From positions 1 through 64,000 of the forward strand of contig NZ_CAKMSS010000010.1 of assembly GCF_928382285.1 (NCBI RefSeq): a DNA stretch of 64,000 bases. Reading direction: 5' to 3'. This DNA comes from Rothia nasimurium. GTDB taxonomy: Bacteria; Actinomycetota; Actinomycetes; Actinomycetales; Micrococcaceae. Below the pieces are notes generated by a model. That model searched no databases, was not told where the DNA came from, and saw only the letters and a list, made by a program, of their open reading frames with translations. The position numbers and the translations under genes are program-made. Each line of letters starts with the position of its first letter. Within the stretch, counting starts at the first letter, position 1. This document shows positions 50,779 to 60,136 of the stretch, piece by piece.

Positions 50779-52227
50779 CTATTTAGATAATATTGTGCGG
50801 AAGTTTGTGTAGAGGGACTGGAAGTCTCGCCGGTAGACAGGGCTAATTGCTAGTAGAGCTACAAAGCATATATAGATAGTTGTTGCTGCCAAAATATTAA
50901 TGATTTCGGGGAAGCTTAGGAGTCTAGCTACGAGCCAGGTAAGAGCAGCGCAGGCTCCTAGCCCTAGAATAATTCTAAGAGAAGTTAGATAGAGAGGCTT
51001 GGTGTTAAAACCAGTTACTCTGAAACAGATGTAGAAGGACAAGGGCCATAAGATTAAAGGAGCAGTAGCGTAAACTGCTGCCACAGCTAAATATCCAAAT
51101 GGTAGGGCTACTATAAATAATGCTAGTCTGACAGCAGCAGAAATTAGCGTATACTTCATGAGCGCACCAGACTTGCCTTTAGATAAGTAAATCCATCCAC
51201 CGGCTGATGCAAGATTAGAAATACTATCTCCAATAGCAAATATTGTGAGTAGAGGTATAACAATATCCCATCCATTACCCAATGCAACGGGTACTAGGTC
51301 TGAGGAATTTATAGCTACCCACAAACTTAAAAAAGTGATTGGATATAAAAACGTTATTTGAGCTTTTGTGACATATTTAGTGAATTGAAAATCAGAATCT
51401 TGGATTTTACTAAGAGTGCTCAGCGCAACCAAGTTTAATGGATTGCGGAATCCGTTCATTGGAATTCGTACTAGTTGCATCGCGCGATTATAGTTACCGA
51501 GCAGCTCAGTTCCGAAAACACGACCAATCAGTATGTTATCTAGATTTTGCGCAAGATACGTGAGAATGCTCGATCCGAACAGAGGAAGCCCAAAACTATA
51601 GAAGTGTTTCATAGGAACATTCTTATTCCAGCGTTTTGGGAGCCAGCCTGCGAGAGCAGCCATAAATATCAGGGAGAGTACTGAATTCAGGAGCTGCTGA
51701 GTAATGATGGCCCAATAGCCCCAACCCGAGGAGGCTACCCATAACGCCCCTAGAAGAGCAAGTATTCCTCCAATGGCGTCAAAGGTAGCTAATATACCCA
51801 TTTTGAGCTCTCTTACGAGAGAGACACGGAACTGGGTGGTGGCCCCAGATAAGAGGAACGTAATCGAGAGCGATAGGGTAATCCATAGAATTTCTGGTTG
51901 CTTGTAGAACCAGGCAAGCAAAGGTGCTATTGCTGCTATGATGATCGCACATATTAAACCAAGCGCAGAGTTAATCCACCATAGATTTGATTGTTGCGCA
52001 CCTGATAAATCTTTAGACTGGACGCTCGCTGTTGATAAACCCATATCTTTAAATAGTTCTGCTATGCCAATAAAAGCAAGAACCATTGCAACCAAGCCGT
52101 AATCTTCAGGACTGAGAATTCTAGAGAGAAGAACCAGAGAAACTAAGTTAATACCTAGCTTTCCGAACTGCCCAATAATTCCTGCTAGGGCTCCACGTCC
52201 GCCAGCTTTGCCAAGTGCAGAGCTCAT
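50779..52227 (-). CDS. Polysaccharide repeat-unit flippase (MOP/Wzx-like)
   Basis: A 482-residue protein with about 12-14 helices of the polysaccharide-transport branch of the MOP superfamily. The N-terminus GIIGQFGKLGINLVSLVLLSRILSPEDYGLVAMVLAFIGI and VFGTELLGNYNRAMQLVRIPMNG are hallmarks. It probably moves lipid-linked sugar units across the membrane. The ATG overlaps the pyruvyl-transferase stop (TAATG), so the two are coupled. DNA is strongly AT-rich compared with prs. Confidence 0.88.
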   Translation of the reverse strand: MSSALGKAGGRGALAGIIGQFGKLGINLVSLVLLSRILSPEDYGLVAMVLAFIGIAELFKDMGLSTASVQSKDLSGAQQSNLWWINSALGLICAIIIAAIAPLLAWFYKQPEILWITLSLSITFLLSGATTQFRVSLVRELKMGILATFDAIGGILALLGALWVASSGWGYWAIITQQLLNSVLSLIFMAALAGWLPKRWNKNVPMKHFYSFGLPLFGSSILTYLAQNLDNILIGRVFGTELLGNYNRAMQLVRIPMNGFRNPLNLVALSTLSKIQDSDFQFTKYVTKAQITFLYPITFLSLWVAINSSDLVPVALGNGWDIVIPLLTIFAIGDSISNLASAGGWIYLSKGKSGALMKYTLISAAVRLALFIVALPFGYLAVAAVYATAPLILWPLSFYICFRVTGFNTKPLYLTSLRIILGLGACAALTWLVARLLSFPEIINILAATTIYICFVALLAISPVYRRDFQSLYTNFRTILSK

Positions 52228-53339
52228 TATGAAATCACAGCTTGACGAAGGGTATCAGCGGCTTCGCTTATTAAATCGTCGGCATACATGCGAACCTTAT
52301 GAGCCTCATCAGCTAATATTTTTTCTTGTGAAACGAGGGTAACAATGTCGTCAGGATTTACAGGTCCGTTCATGAGGTTAAATGTGTGTTCCCACTGGAG
52401 CTGTTTGAGTAACGGGTCAAATTTACGGGAATATGCCAAAGCGATAGCTGGTGTTCCCATGGAAATAGCATTTAAACATGCGTGCATACGGGCAGCGATG
52501 ACTAAGCGAGCCGATCCTACAATCTCACGTACTTCCTCGAGTGTTTGAGGGACTACGGTTTCTATGTCAGGGTAATCACACGCTAAATCTTCGAGAGGGT
52601 ACTCGTCATTATCAATTCGAGAAGTTTGGTCTTCTCCTCTGAGCACATGCGGTAAGAGCGTTACCTTCCGCCCTTCTGCTTGTAGTTTATCTAGAAGGGA
52701 TTTAACAAGCAGACGATATTCAACGTAATCGACATGGGGGTTTTCGTCCCAGAGTAAGCCTGAGACATTGAGCAAGACGTCGTATTTTTTCTCTAAAGAT
52801 TGATGTGGCAATGCGAAGACGACATCTGTTACGAGGTCATCAGGGGTTCGGAAGAGTTTTTGTGAGAAGGAGTAACTCTTAGGATCACGTGCCATAACAA
52901 TTTGCGCTCTTTTGAGAGAGAGTAAGCCAAAAATTTTTCCTAGGATACTATCGAAAGGGCCGATAGTTTGGGGCCCTAATACGACTGGAATCCCATAAAC
53001 AGGGGCTAGCCAACTCAGAAAACTGGTTTTAATCTGGCGTTTTATCCCGTAGATGTCGGTGAAACTATCGCCGCCGCGCATATCGATGATGAGGTCGAAA
53101 CCTTTAATCCACTGATTAAATTGACTGTTTTTACGGAGGGATTCTTTAAGCAAAGTTTTTAGTAGCGAAATATTAAGAGGTCCGTCATTACTTGGTAAAT
53201 TAGCAGCCCCCGTCCCGTGAAAACGAACATCAGTATCAGGACCGAAAGCCTGTTTCGCTAGTTCTTTAGCGCCTTGCCCTAGAGCTGCCACACCGAGATT
53301 GGGATGAGCCTCGTTGGCCCATAAGATAAGTACTCGCAT
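52227..53339 (-). CDS. Polysaccharide pyruvyl transferase family protein
   Basis: A 370-residue GT-B-like enzyme that attaches pyruvate ketals from PEP to sugars in secreted polymers (CsaB/WcaK type). Family features: ILWANEAHPNLGVAAL at the N-terminus, DLIIDMRGGDSFTDIYG, PVVLGPQTIGPF, and VIAARMHACLNAISMGTPAIALAYSRKF with the conserved RxH motif. I use the ATG after GGAGGAAG; an in-frame TTG four codons upstream would overlap that site. Transcribed divergently from the rest of the cluster and coupled to the flippase. Confidence 0.88.
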   Translation of the reverse strand: MRVLILWANEAHPNLGVAALGQGAKELAKQAFGPDTDVRFHGTGAANLPSNDGPLNISLLKTLLKESLRKNSQFNQWIKGFDLIIDMRGGDSFTDIYGIKRQIKTSFLSWLAPVYGIPVVLGPQTIGPFDSILGKIFGLLSLKRAQIVMARDPKSYSFSQKLFRTPDDLVTDVVFALPHQSLEKKYDVLLNVSGLLWDENPHVDYVEYRLLVKSLLDKLQAEGRKVTLLPHVLRGEDQTSRIDNDEYPLEDLACDYPDIETVVPQTLEEVREIVGSARLVIAARMHACLNAISMGTPAIALAYSRKFDPLLKQLQWEHTFNLMNGPVNPDDIVTLVSQEKILADEAHKVRMYADDLISEAADTLRQAVIS

Positions 53340-53581
53340 AACTTCCTCCAAAGGGTTGAGTGCACTGTGTTTCTGACCAGCCTAGGCCCACAATATAATC
53401 CAACTGATAGTATAACTACTCTAGACTACCGCAGTTGACAGGGGTCTCAACCATAGTTGTGAGGCTTATGATTGATTCCAGATACCCTATGCATCAAGAC
53501 CAGAGACTCTTATAACTGCTGTGCTGAGCGTGGAAGGCATTAGACTTGAAGACGAGCAGATTACGAGAGAGGCTTGGTGTG

Positions 53582-54805
53582 ATGGGTTCATTCCATGATT
53601 CAATTCAAAAGGTTGTTGACGCACAGATGTGCACAGGCTGCGGCCTATGTGCAGCTATGAGCAATACAGTGGTGATGCAAGAACATCATGGGTTCCAGCG
53701 CCCTCAGATAGTGGAGCCAGTTACTGCTGAAAGTGACAAAGAACTAGCTTCTTGCTTCAAAACAGCTTGTCCAGGGTTGAGTGTTTCTGCCGTAAGAAAT
53801 GAGGGTGCACAAAGGCATGAGATCCTCGGCCCGGTTGTAGGAATATGGGAAGCTTATGCAGCGGACGAAAATGTTCGTAATCAGGCTAGTAGCGGTGGAG
53901 TTCTAACTGCTCTCAATTTATTTCTTATCGAGTCGGGTCGTTCCTCCCAAATTGTATCGGCTGGGGCGGACCCTCAGAATCCACGTAAAACTATTCCGGT
54001 AAAAATAATGACTCGTGAGCAGGCATTAGCATCTGCTGGGTCTCGATATGCTCCAACTAGTACCCTTAGCCATAAAGATGCTTTTCTCCCGGGTGCTGCG
54101 GTTACGGGAAAACCATGCGAAATCAGCGCGCGACGTGCTTACGATAAAGTTACGGGAAGAGAATCACCCTTCCTTATGAGTTTTTTCTGTGCAGGAACCC
54201 CCTCCCAAGAAGCGACTGATGATTTAATTGAGAAATTGGGCATTTCACGGGATGAACCCCTAGCCCGTCTTTGGTACCGAGGCAATGGATGGCCTGGTGA
54301 ATTTACAGCAAAGTCAGTTAAAGGCAGAGTTGTCTCAACCTCTTATTCGGATTCGTGGGGTGCTGCTTTAGGTCCGACAGTGCAATGGCGCTGTCGTGTC
54401 TGTCCTGACGGGGTGGGAGAGTCTGCTGATATTACTGCAGGTGATTTCTGGGAAGCCGATGAAAAAGGTTACCCTGAGTTTTCTGATAAGCCGGGTCGGA
54501 GTGTTCTCATTGCTCGCACCCAGCGAGGCTATGAGCTAGTTCAGGAAGCCTATAAAGCAGGTGTAATTAAAATTGCCCCTACAGACCCAGATGTTGTGGC
54601 GGCCATGCAACCCTATCAGACTGCTCGCCGTAAATTCCTCCTGGCAAGACTGGTGGGTAGTCGTATTTTCTTAGGCGCGGCTCCTCGAACTCCCGGCTTC
54701 GGCGTAGTAATAAGTGCACTAAGGAACCCAAGAAAATCTTATCGCGAGTTGCGAGGAACTATTTCTCGCATCCGGCACCGCCAACGCAGCGGAATTGTTA
54801 GTTAG
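53582..54805 (+). CDS. Coenzyme F420 hydrogenase/dehydrogenase beta-subunit-family protein
   Basis: A 407-residue iron-sulfur flavoprotein-like enzyme. The N-terminal ferredoxin-like CTGCGLCAAM and ACPGL supply cluster cysteines; the FrhB N domain has NQASSGGVLTALNLFLIE, and the C domain has SFFCAGTPSQEATDDLIEKLG and CRVCPDGVGESADITAGDFWE. Such proteins occur in polysaccharide loci beside pyruvyl transferases; the electron donor and sugar substrate are unknown. I start at the ATG of MGSFHDS; a TTG 12 codons upstream lacks a ribosome-binding site. Confidence 0.82.
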   Translation: MGSFHDSIQKVVDAQMCTGCGLCAAMSNTVVMQEHHGFQRPQIVEPVTAESDKELASCFKTACPGLSVSAVRNEGAQRHEILGPVVGIWEAYAADENVRNQASSGGVLTALNLFLIESGRSSQIVSAGADPQNPRKTIPVKIMTREQALASAGSRYAPTSTLSHKDAFLPGAAVTGKPCEISARRAYDKVTGRESPFLMSFFCAGTPSQEATDDLIEKLGISRDEPLARLWYRGNGWPGEFTAKSVKGRVVSTSYSDSWGAALGPTVQWRCRVCPDGVGESADITAGDFWEADEKGYPEFSDKPGRSVLIARTQRGYELVQEAYKAGVIKIAPTDPDVVAAMQPYQTARRKFLLARLVGSRIFLGAAPRTPGFGVVISALRNPRKSYRELRGTISRIRHRQRSGIVS

Positions 54806-54840
54806 TCTATGAGCTCTAAGATGAGGACGGTTATGAGGTT

Positions 54841-55773
54841 ATGAAGAGATTATCTGTTGTCATTCCATTTTATGGGAACCCAGAAGATACGATTAATCTA
54901 GTACATCAGTTGCAGGAACAGATTTGTTCTAAATCTTTTGAGATTATTGTTTCTGATGATGCTTCGCCCATTCCTTTCCCTCAGGTAGAGGGAGTGACTG
55001 TAGTACGTCGTGAATTCAACGGTGGATTCGGGGCAAACGTTAATACAGGGGTTGAAGCCGCGACAGGTGAGTGGATTCTTATCCTTAATAGTGACCTTAC
55101 TTTGCCGGCTAATTTCTTAGCGAATATATTGTCTGCGGGGGAAGAGGAAAAGAGCCGTGCTGAGGGGCGCGGCGTTATTCTCGCTCCGCACATTGTTGGG
55201 CATAGTGGGGAGTCGCAATGGGTAGGGCGTAAATTTCCTACTACGATGCATCATGCCTGGGAGTGGTTTACACCCGTGGCACGTTTCCGAAATACTAAGT
55301 TCTGGCATTATATGGTTGGCCATGATTTGGCCTGTACGGGTGGGCAACGGGCTACTCCTGACTGGTTAATGGGTGCCTGCATGCTTTTACCTCGAGATCT
55401 TTATCTTGAGGTTGGAGGCATGGACGAATCGTTTTTCATGAACAGTGAAGAAGTAGATTTACAGTACAGACTGGCCTTTTTGGGCATTCCCCGTATTTTT
55501 CGAGGGGATATCATAGTCTCCCATATCGGCGGAGGATCCTCGGGCACATCAAGGCAACGTCTTCAATGGGTTACTAATTCACGATTCAAGTATGAAGAAA
55601 AATGGGGGAATCCCCGTAGACTAAAAATATCGCTTATAGTAGTTACCTTTATAAACTATATTTTTAATATCGTTCGGTCAACACGTAACCACGCTATTAC
55701 CCCACAAATAATCCTTAAGAATGAGCTCTCCGCAATTCGTACCGCTTCTCAACAGCTAGGTGAAACATTATGA
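54841..55773 (+). CDS. Family 2 glycosyltransferase
   Basis: A 310-residue GT-A inverting enzyme. The nucleotide-sugar site is SVVIPFYGNPEDT, with IIVSDDASP and NGGFGANVNTGVEAATGEWILILNSDLTLP, the latter serving as the DxD-like region. GACMLLPRDLYLEVGGMDESFFMNSEEVDLQYRL is the acceptor-side motif of rhamnosyl/WbbL-type enzymes, so a rhamnosyltransferase is a reasonable guess only. The stop overlaps the next gene by ATGA. Confidence 0.88.
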   Translation: MKRLSVVIPFYGNPEDTINLVHQLQEQICSKSFEIIVSDDASPIPFPQVEGVTVVRREFNGGFGANVNTGVEAATGEWILILNSDLTLPANFLANILSAGEEEKSRAEGRGVILAPHIVGHSGESQWVGRKFPTTMHHAWEWFTPVARFRNTKFWHYMVGHDLACTGGQRATPDWLMGACMLLPRDLYLEVGGMDESFFMNSEEVDLQYRLAFLGIPRIFRGDIIVSHIGGGSSGTSRQRLQWVTNSRFKYEEKWGNPRRLKISLIVVTFINYIFNIVRSTRNHAITPQIILKNELSAIRTASQQLGETL

Positions 55774-56312
55774 ATATTGCTCGTATACTAACCGAAGTTC
55801 CGGCATCTATCCGATGGCATGTAGGTTCAGTATTCTCAAGAGTATTATATTCAAATGCTCTGGGTTCGTCGGGAAAATCTCTTAAAATTATATCTCCGCT
55901 TAAAATCGTGGGTACTGAGAACATGTACTTTGGTAAAAATGTGCTGATTCGAGAAGGTGCCTGGCTGCAGACCGAGGCTGGTGGCTGTCTAAGAATCGGT
56001 AATCATTTTCATCTGGGGCATTACGGTCATCTACATGCTGTGGCTGATATAACAATTGGAGACGGATGTTTATTTGGTGATAATGTCATGATTAATACCG
56101 GTGTTCATACGCCTGGTAACCTGAGTCAAATTACTCACCGGGGACCTATTCACATTGGAAATAATGTTTTTCTGGGGCGAAACGTTATAGTTTTAGGAGG
56201 AGTAACTATTGGTGATGGTTCTACCGTTGGTGCCGGTGCAATTGTTACTAAAGATGTTCCCGCGGGTGCTGTCGTTGCTGGCGTCCCAGCTAAATCAATC
56301 AATCGTAAATAA
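55770..56312 (+). CDS. Hexapeptide-repeat (left-handed beta-helix) O-acyltransferase
   Basis: A 180-residue WcaF/NodL-like acetyltransferase. Hexapeptide repeats run from about 60 to 165, including LRIGNHFHLGHYGHLHAVADITIGDGCLFGDNVMI, the active-site His region TGVHTPGNLSQITHRGPIHIGNNVFLGRNV, and VTIGDGSTVGAGAIVTKDVPAGAVVAGVPAK. It probably acetylates the polysaccharide or a precursor. Coupled to the GT2 by ATGA. Confidence 0.9.
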   Translation: MNIARILTEVPASIRWHVGSVFSRVLYSNALGSSGKSLKIISPLKIVGTENMYFGKNVLIREGAWLQTEAGGCLRIGNHFHLGHYGHLHAVADITIGDGCLFGDNVMINTGVHTPGNLSQITHRGPIHIGNNVFLGRNVIVLGGVTIGDGSTVGAGAIVTKDVPAGAVVAGVPAKSINRK

Positions 56313-56327
56313 CTATCAGAGGAAACT

Positions 56328-57341
56328 ATGAAGATTCTTATTACCGGTGGTGTTGGCTTTATTGGCCTAAAACTATCTCAGAAACTAGTTAAAATGGGTC
56401 ATTCTGTGTATGCCCTTGACAGTTTACTTGAGCAAGTTCACCAAGATATCGAAGCGGAGAAAGCCCAATTTCCTGGTGAGATTATTGTAGGCGATGTTGC
56501 AGATCAAGAAGCCTGGGATAACCTTCCCCCTGCTGAAGCTATTATTCACTTAGCTGCGGAAACAGGTACTGCTCAATCTATGTATGAGACTGACCGGTAT
56601 CGTCGTGTTAATATTGAAGGCACTCGTTATGCTGCTGAGAAAGCAGTGGAATGGGGGGTACCAATTATTTCCTTAAGTTCTCGTGCCGTCTATGGTGAAG
56701 GTTTCAAAAATCGAGGGACTACCGAAAACGATGCCCATGAACCTCTTTCCGTGTATGGCGAGACTAAATCTGTGGGTGAAGACGTGGTTAAAGAGGTGAC
56801 CCAGGGCAAGGTACCGGCATTTATTATTCGACCTCAGAATGTTATCGGTCCCGGTCAAGCTCTGCATAACCCTTATACTGGAGTCTTGGCCGCGTTTTTG
56901 GCTCGCCTTCGTGAAGGAAAGAACCTATCTGTATATGGAGATGGCACTGCAACTCGTGACTTCGTTCATGTGGAAGATGTCGCAGATTTTATTATTTGGG
57001 CTCTGAATAATCAGCCTAGCCTAGAAGAATCCCCCCGTATTCTGAATTTGGGTTCAGGTGAGCGGATTACTTTAGATCAGCTTGCTCAGTTCTCTATCGA
57101 CGCAGTTCCAGGCGGCTCCGAGGCCGTTATCGAACATGTTGATATTAAACGGGCCGGAGATATTGATCATGCACTTGCTGATATGAGCTACGCCTATTCT
57201 CTGGGTGCTCCTCAAGCTAAATGGAGCACTCGAGAGTCTATCGCTGACTTTATTACGAAGTCTTGGGAAGTTCCTGGTGCCAAAAGCGAAAGCTGGGATA
57301 CAGCTCTCGAAGAATTGACTGAGAGAGGTCTGACCGATTAA
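56328..57341 (+). CDS. NAD-dependent nucleotide-sugar epimerase/dehydratase
   Basis: A 337-residue extended short-chain dehydrogenase. The Rossmann motif MKILITGGVGFIG is residues 1-13; the catalytic Ser/Tyr/Lys set appears as SSRAVYGE and SVYGETKSVGE (YxxxK), with FIIRPQNVIGPGQ and GDGTATRDFVHVEDVADFI following. It acts on a nucleotide sugar, probably a 4-epimerisation. GAGGA precedes the ATG. The next gene's ATG follows its stop without a gap. Confidence 0.88.
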   Translation: MKILITGGVGFIGLKLSQKLVKMGHSVYALDSLLEQVHQDIEAEKAQFPGEIIVGDVADQEAWDNLPPAEAIIHLAAETGTAQSMYETDRYRRVNIEGTRYAAEKAVEWGVPIISLSSRAVYGEGFKNRGTTENDAHEPLSVYGETKSVGEDVVKEVTQGKVPAFIIRPQNVIGPGQALHNPYTGVLAAFLARLREGKNLSVYGDGTATRDFVHVEDVADFIIWALNNQPSLEESPRILNLGSGERITLDQLAQFSIDAVPGGSEAVIEHVDIKRAGDIDHALADMSYAYSLGAPQAKWSTRESIADFITKSWEVPGAKSESWDTALEELTERGLTD

Positions 57342-58346
57342 ATGTCTTCCCCTAAAATTTTACTCGTTTCTCCGGTCTTTCATGGGTACTGGCAAACTAT
57401 TGAAAGTTCACTCAAGAAGCTGGGGTATGAGCTCACTGCGCATATCTATGATGCACCGGGAAATATTCTAGAGCGTATACGGAATAAAGCTCTGCATGAT
57501 TTACCTGATCGTTTACGTCCGGCTCAATTCGAGAGCCTCGTGACTGAATCTGCGATTAAACGTTTTCAGGAAGTCAAGCCTGATATTGTCTTGGTTGTTA
57601 AAGGTGACCAACTGGGGCAAGAATGGTGGGATATTGTAAATTCATCGAATGTGCAACTTGTAACCTGGATGTACGATGAGTTTCGTAGAATGCGTTACTC
57701 AGATAAAGATTTTGATCTAAATCTTCTCGGAGAAATTGCAAGTTACAGCCCTCTTGACGTGAAGAATCTTTTAGAGAGCGGCTATTCAGCAATTGAGGTT
57801 CCCCTTGCATACGATGCTGACTTGCCTATCAAGCCACAAAATGAAGAAGCTATCACCTTTGTGGGAGCACGCTACCCTGGGCGTGAAGCGATGCTTTCAG
57901 CTTTACATTCTTCTGGTGTGCCCGTTAAAGCCTTTGGCAAGCAGTGGTCGCGTCACTGGTGGGATGTGGCCCGTACTCGTAACTTTAAGCATCCTGGTAT
58001 CTCTACAGGCCGAGACCTGGACCGTCCACATGCTTACGGGGTGATGGCAGGGTCTCCTGCCACTCTTAACATCCATGGTGATCAAGATGGGTTTACTATG
58101 CGCACTTTCGAAGCCTCAGGTGTAGGTGGTTTACAGATTGTTGATCGGCTTGATATCGATCGCTATTATGAGCCGGGTGTAGAAGTATTGACTTATTCGT
58201 CCGAGGAAGAGCTGATCGAAATATGTCAACGAGTTTTTAACGATCCCTCGTGGGCTAAAAAAATCCGTCAAGCAGGGAAAAAGAGGACTCTCTCTGACCA
58301 TACTTTTGATGAGCGGGTAAAAATTCTGGAGACGCTGTGGAAGTAA
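57342..58346 (+). CDS. CgeB-like glycosyltransferase
   Basis: A 334-residue GT-B protein. DIVLVVKGDQLGQEWWDIVNSSNVQLVTWMYDEF in the N-terminal half and KTL-like SPATLNIHGDQDGFTMRTFEASGVGGLQIVDRLDIDRYYEPGVEVLTYSSEEELIE in the C-terminal half are the pattern of CgeB/DUF3880 glycosyltransferases of surface glycans. Donor and acceptor are unknown. Its start directly abuts the upstream stop (TAAATG), and its own 3' end overlaps the next gene by ten bases. Confidence 0.82.
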   Translation: MSSPKILLVSPVFHGYWQTIESSLKKLGYELTAHIYDAPGNILERIRNKALHDLPDRLRPAQFESLVTESAIKRFQEVKPDIVLVVKGDQLGQEWWDIVNSSNVQLVTWMYDEFRRMRYSDKDFDLNLLGEIASYSPLDVKNLLESGYSAIEVPLAYDADLPIKPQNEEAITFVGARYPGREAMLSALHSSGVPVKAFGKQWSRHWWDVARTRNFKHPGISTGRDLDRPHAYGVMAGSPATLNIHGDQDGFTMRTFEASGVGGLQIVDRLDIDRYYEPGVEVLTYSSEEELIEICQRVFNDPSWAKKIRQAGKKRTLSDHTFDERVKILETLWK

Positions 58347-59410
58347 ATGCCAAATCAGGTCTGCTGATTCCTGAAGATATTAACCAATGGCGTAAATGGC
58401 AGCAATCTGTCGGCGAATTTAGGAATTTAAAAAGACTCGCTAAGAGAGTCTCCTTAAATTCTGTAAAGCATAACGCCCCGTCTCATGAGACTGTCTTTGT
58501 GAATCGAAGAAGAGGGGAAGGGGCTCAGGCACTCGTAGCTCTCGATAGTGCTAACATAACCTCCTTAAAATCTCTCATCGATCCGTTAGAATTCGTAGCC
58601 AACCCGGTAGTCGTAATTTCCACTATGGACGTACACCAATTACTACCCGGAGAAGAATGGACCGTTGAGGAAGTTGATATTTCTCAGGCTCTATCTACTA
58701 TTTCACCGAGATTAATCATTTCTGCTGGCCACTACCTTATGCTGGGTGCTTTAACTTTTAAAATGGCTCAGGAACTGAAGGTTCCCTATGCGGTTTCCCA
58801 GCACGGTCTCATCACACCATTTGCGCCCCCTCTGCCGTCGAATTCGCATCTTCTAGCTTTTAGTCAGGCTGATGCTGAGTTTTGGATTTCGGGCCGTAGT
58901 GATCTTACGTATGATGTGGTAGGTTCACAGCTGTTCTGGGAGGCAGCTCAGAAGCCAAAGGTGGAACTACCTGAGGAAGAGCAACAACCTATTTTTCTCG
59001 GGCAGATGCATGGGGCTGAGCTACCACGCCGCTCCTATGCTCGGGCAGGGTTCCAGTTTTGCCAGCAAACCGGGGCGCGTTACAGACCTCACCCTAACGA
59101 AAAAGATAAACTATCTGTACTAACCCACGCTCTATGGGAGAAAATGGGAATAGCCATTGACCGTGGTGGGGAGCCCCTTAACACGCTCACTAACCCCGTG
59201 GTATCTATTTTTTCCACGGGTGTTCTTGAAGCCGCGATAAGGGGAGTCCCTGCCTGGGTCTACCACCCTAACCCTCCTGCTTGGGTTCAGGAATTCTGGG
59301 AGCGTTACGGTCTGCACCAATGGGAAGACACTCCCACACCAGCACCTGCTGTGCCCGCTGTGCCCCCCGCACAAGTTATCGCAGCTTACTTAGAGGAGAA
59401 ACTACAGTAG
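58337..59410 (+). CDS. Unassigned GT-B-like protein, possible sialyltransferase-type enzyme
   Basis: A 357-residue protein I do not recognise confidently. Motifs SQHGLITPF (about 154-162), RYRPHPNE (HP at 252-253) and SIFSTGVLEAAIRGVPAW (Ser-Thr at 293-294) resemble the HP and S-S/T motifs of bacterial sialyl- and KDO-type transferases. It sits directly before CMP-nonulosonate synthetase and NeuB-like genes, so transfer of a nonulosonic acid is a fair hypothesis. The N-terminal 60 residues are unremarkable, and the C-terminus is Pro/Ala-rich. GTG start overlapping the preceding gene by ten bases. Confidence 0.6.
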   Translation: MEVNAKSGLLIPEDINQWRKWQQSVGEFRNLKRLAKRVSLNSVKHNAPSHETVFVNRRRGEGAQALVALDSANITSLKSLIDPLEFVANPVVVISTMDVHQLLPGEEWTVEEVDISQALSTISPRLIISAGHYLMLGALTFKMAQELKVPYAVSQHGLITPFAPPLPSNSHLLAFSQADAEFWISGRSDLTYDVVGSQLFWEAAQKPKVELPEEEQQPIFLGQMHGAELPRRSYARAGFQFCQQTGARYRPHPNEKDKLSVLTHALWEKMGIAIDRGGEPLNTLTNPVVSIFSTGVLEAAIRGVPAWVYHPNPPAWVQEFWERYGLHQWEDTPTPAPAVPAVPPAQVIAAYLEEKLQ

Positions 59411-60130
59411 ATGCGCGTTTTATGCGTTATACCCGTTCGCGGCGGGTCCAAGGGAATTCCCCGAAAGAACCTTAAGCCCATCGCAGGTAAGCCCCTCGTT
59501 GCTTGGACCATTGAACAGGCCCTTGCTGCTCAGACTGAGCTGGAAGGCGAACACCTGGTCGATGTGCTGGTCTCAACCGACGACGCGGAGCTAGCTGATA
59601 TTGCCAGCCAGTACGGGGCAGAGGTACCCTTCATACGCCCGGCCCACCTGGCAGAAGATACCACCGCCACCGAACCGGTGATTGAGCACGCTATCGAGTT
59701 CTACACAGCGGAGGGCAAGCGTCCGGACGCCGTCATGCTCCTGCAGGCGACCTCACCCGTCCGCCTGCCCGGCACCCTGGCCCGCGCTATCCGCCAGTTT
59801 GCTGCCTCTTCGTCAGATTCCATGGTGGGTGTTGTCCCTATCGGCCCTTTTATCTGGGCTGCTACCGAGCCACCGACTGCCCAGTACGAGGTCATGGCCC
59901 GCCCCCGCCGTCAGGAACTCACCCGTGAGACTTTCCGCTACCGCGAAAACGGTTCCATGTACATCACCAAGACTGCGCTCTACGAAACCCTGCACAACCG
60001 TCTCGGGGGTGACATTGAGCTCTTCATGCTCGACGAGGTTGAAGGCGTAGATATTGACGCCCCCATTGACTTCTCCGTCGCAGAACACCAGTTGCTTACC
60101 ACACTCGCATCAGAAGAAAACGAAGGTTAA
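59411..60130 (+). CDS. CMP-nonulosonic acid (NeuA-like) cytidylyltransferase
   Basis: A 239-residue nucleotidyltransferase. The CTP-binding motif is VIPVRGGSKGIPRKNLKPIAGKPLVAWTI (5-33), with VDVLVSTDDAELADIA, AVMLLQATSPVRLPG and ENGSMYITK following in NeuA order. It activates a sialic-, legionaminic- or pseudaminic-type acid as CMP-sugar. Composition changes sharply here to host-like high GC from the AT-rich genes upstream. It starts immediately after the preceding stop and precedes the NeuB-like gene by six bases. Confidence 0.88.
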   Translation: MRVLCVIPVRGGSKGIPRKNLKPIAGKPLVAWTIEQALAAQTELEGEHLVDVLVSTDDAELADIASQYGAEVPFIRPAHLAEDTTATEPVIEHAIEFYTAEGKRPDAVMLLQATSPVRLPGTLARAIRQFAASSSDSMVGVVPIGPFIWAATEPPTAQYEVMARPRRQELTRETFRYRENGSMYITKTALYETLHNRLGGDIELFMLDEVEGVDIDAPIDFSVAEHQLLTTLASEENEG

Positions 60131-60136
60131 AACACC

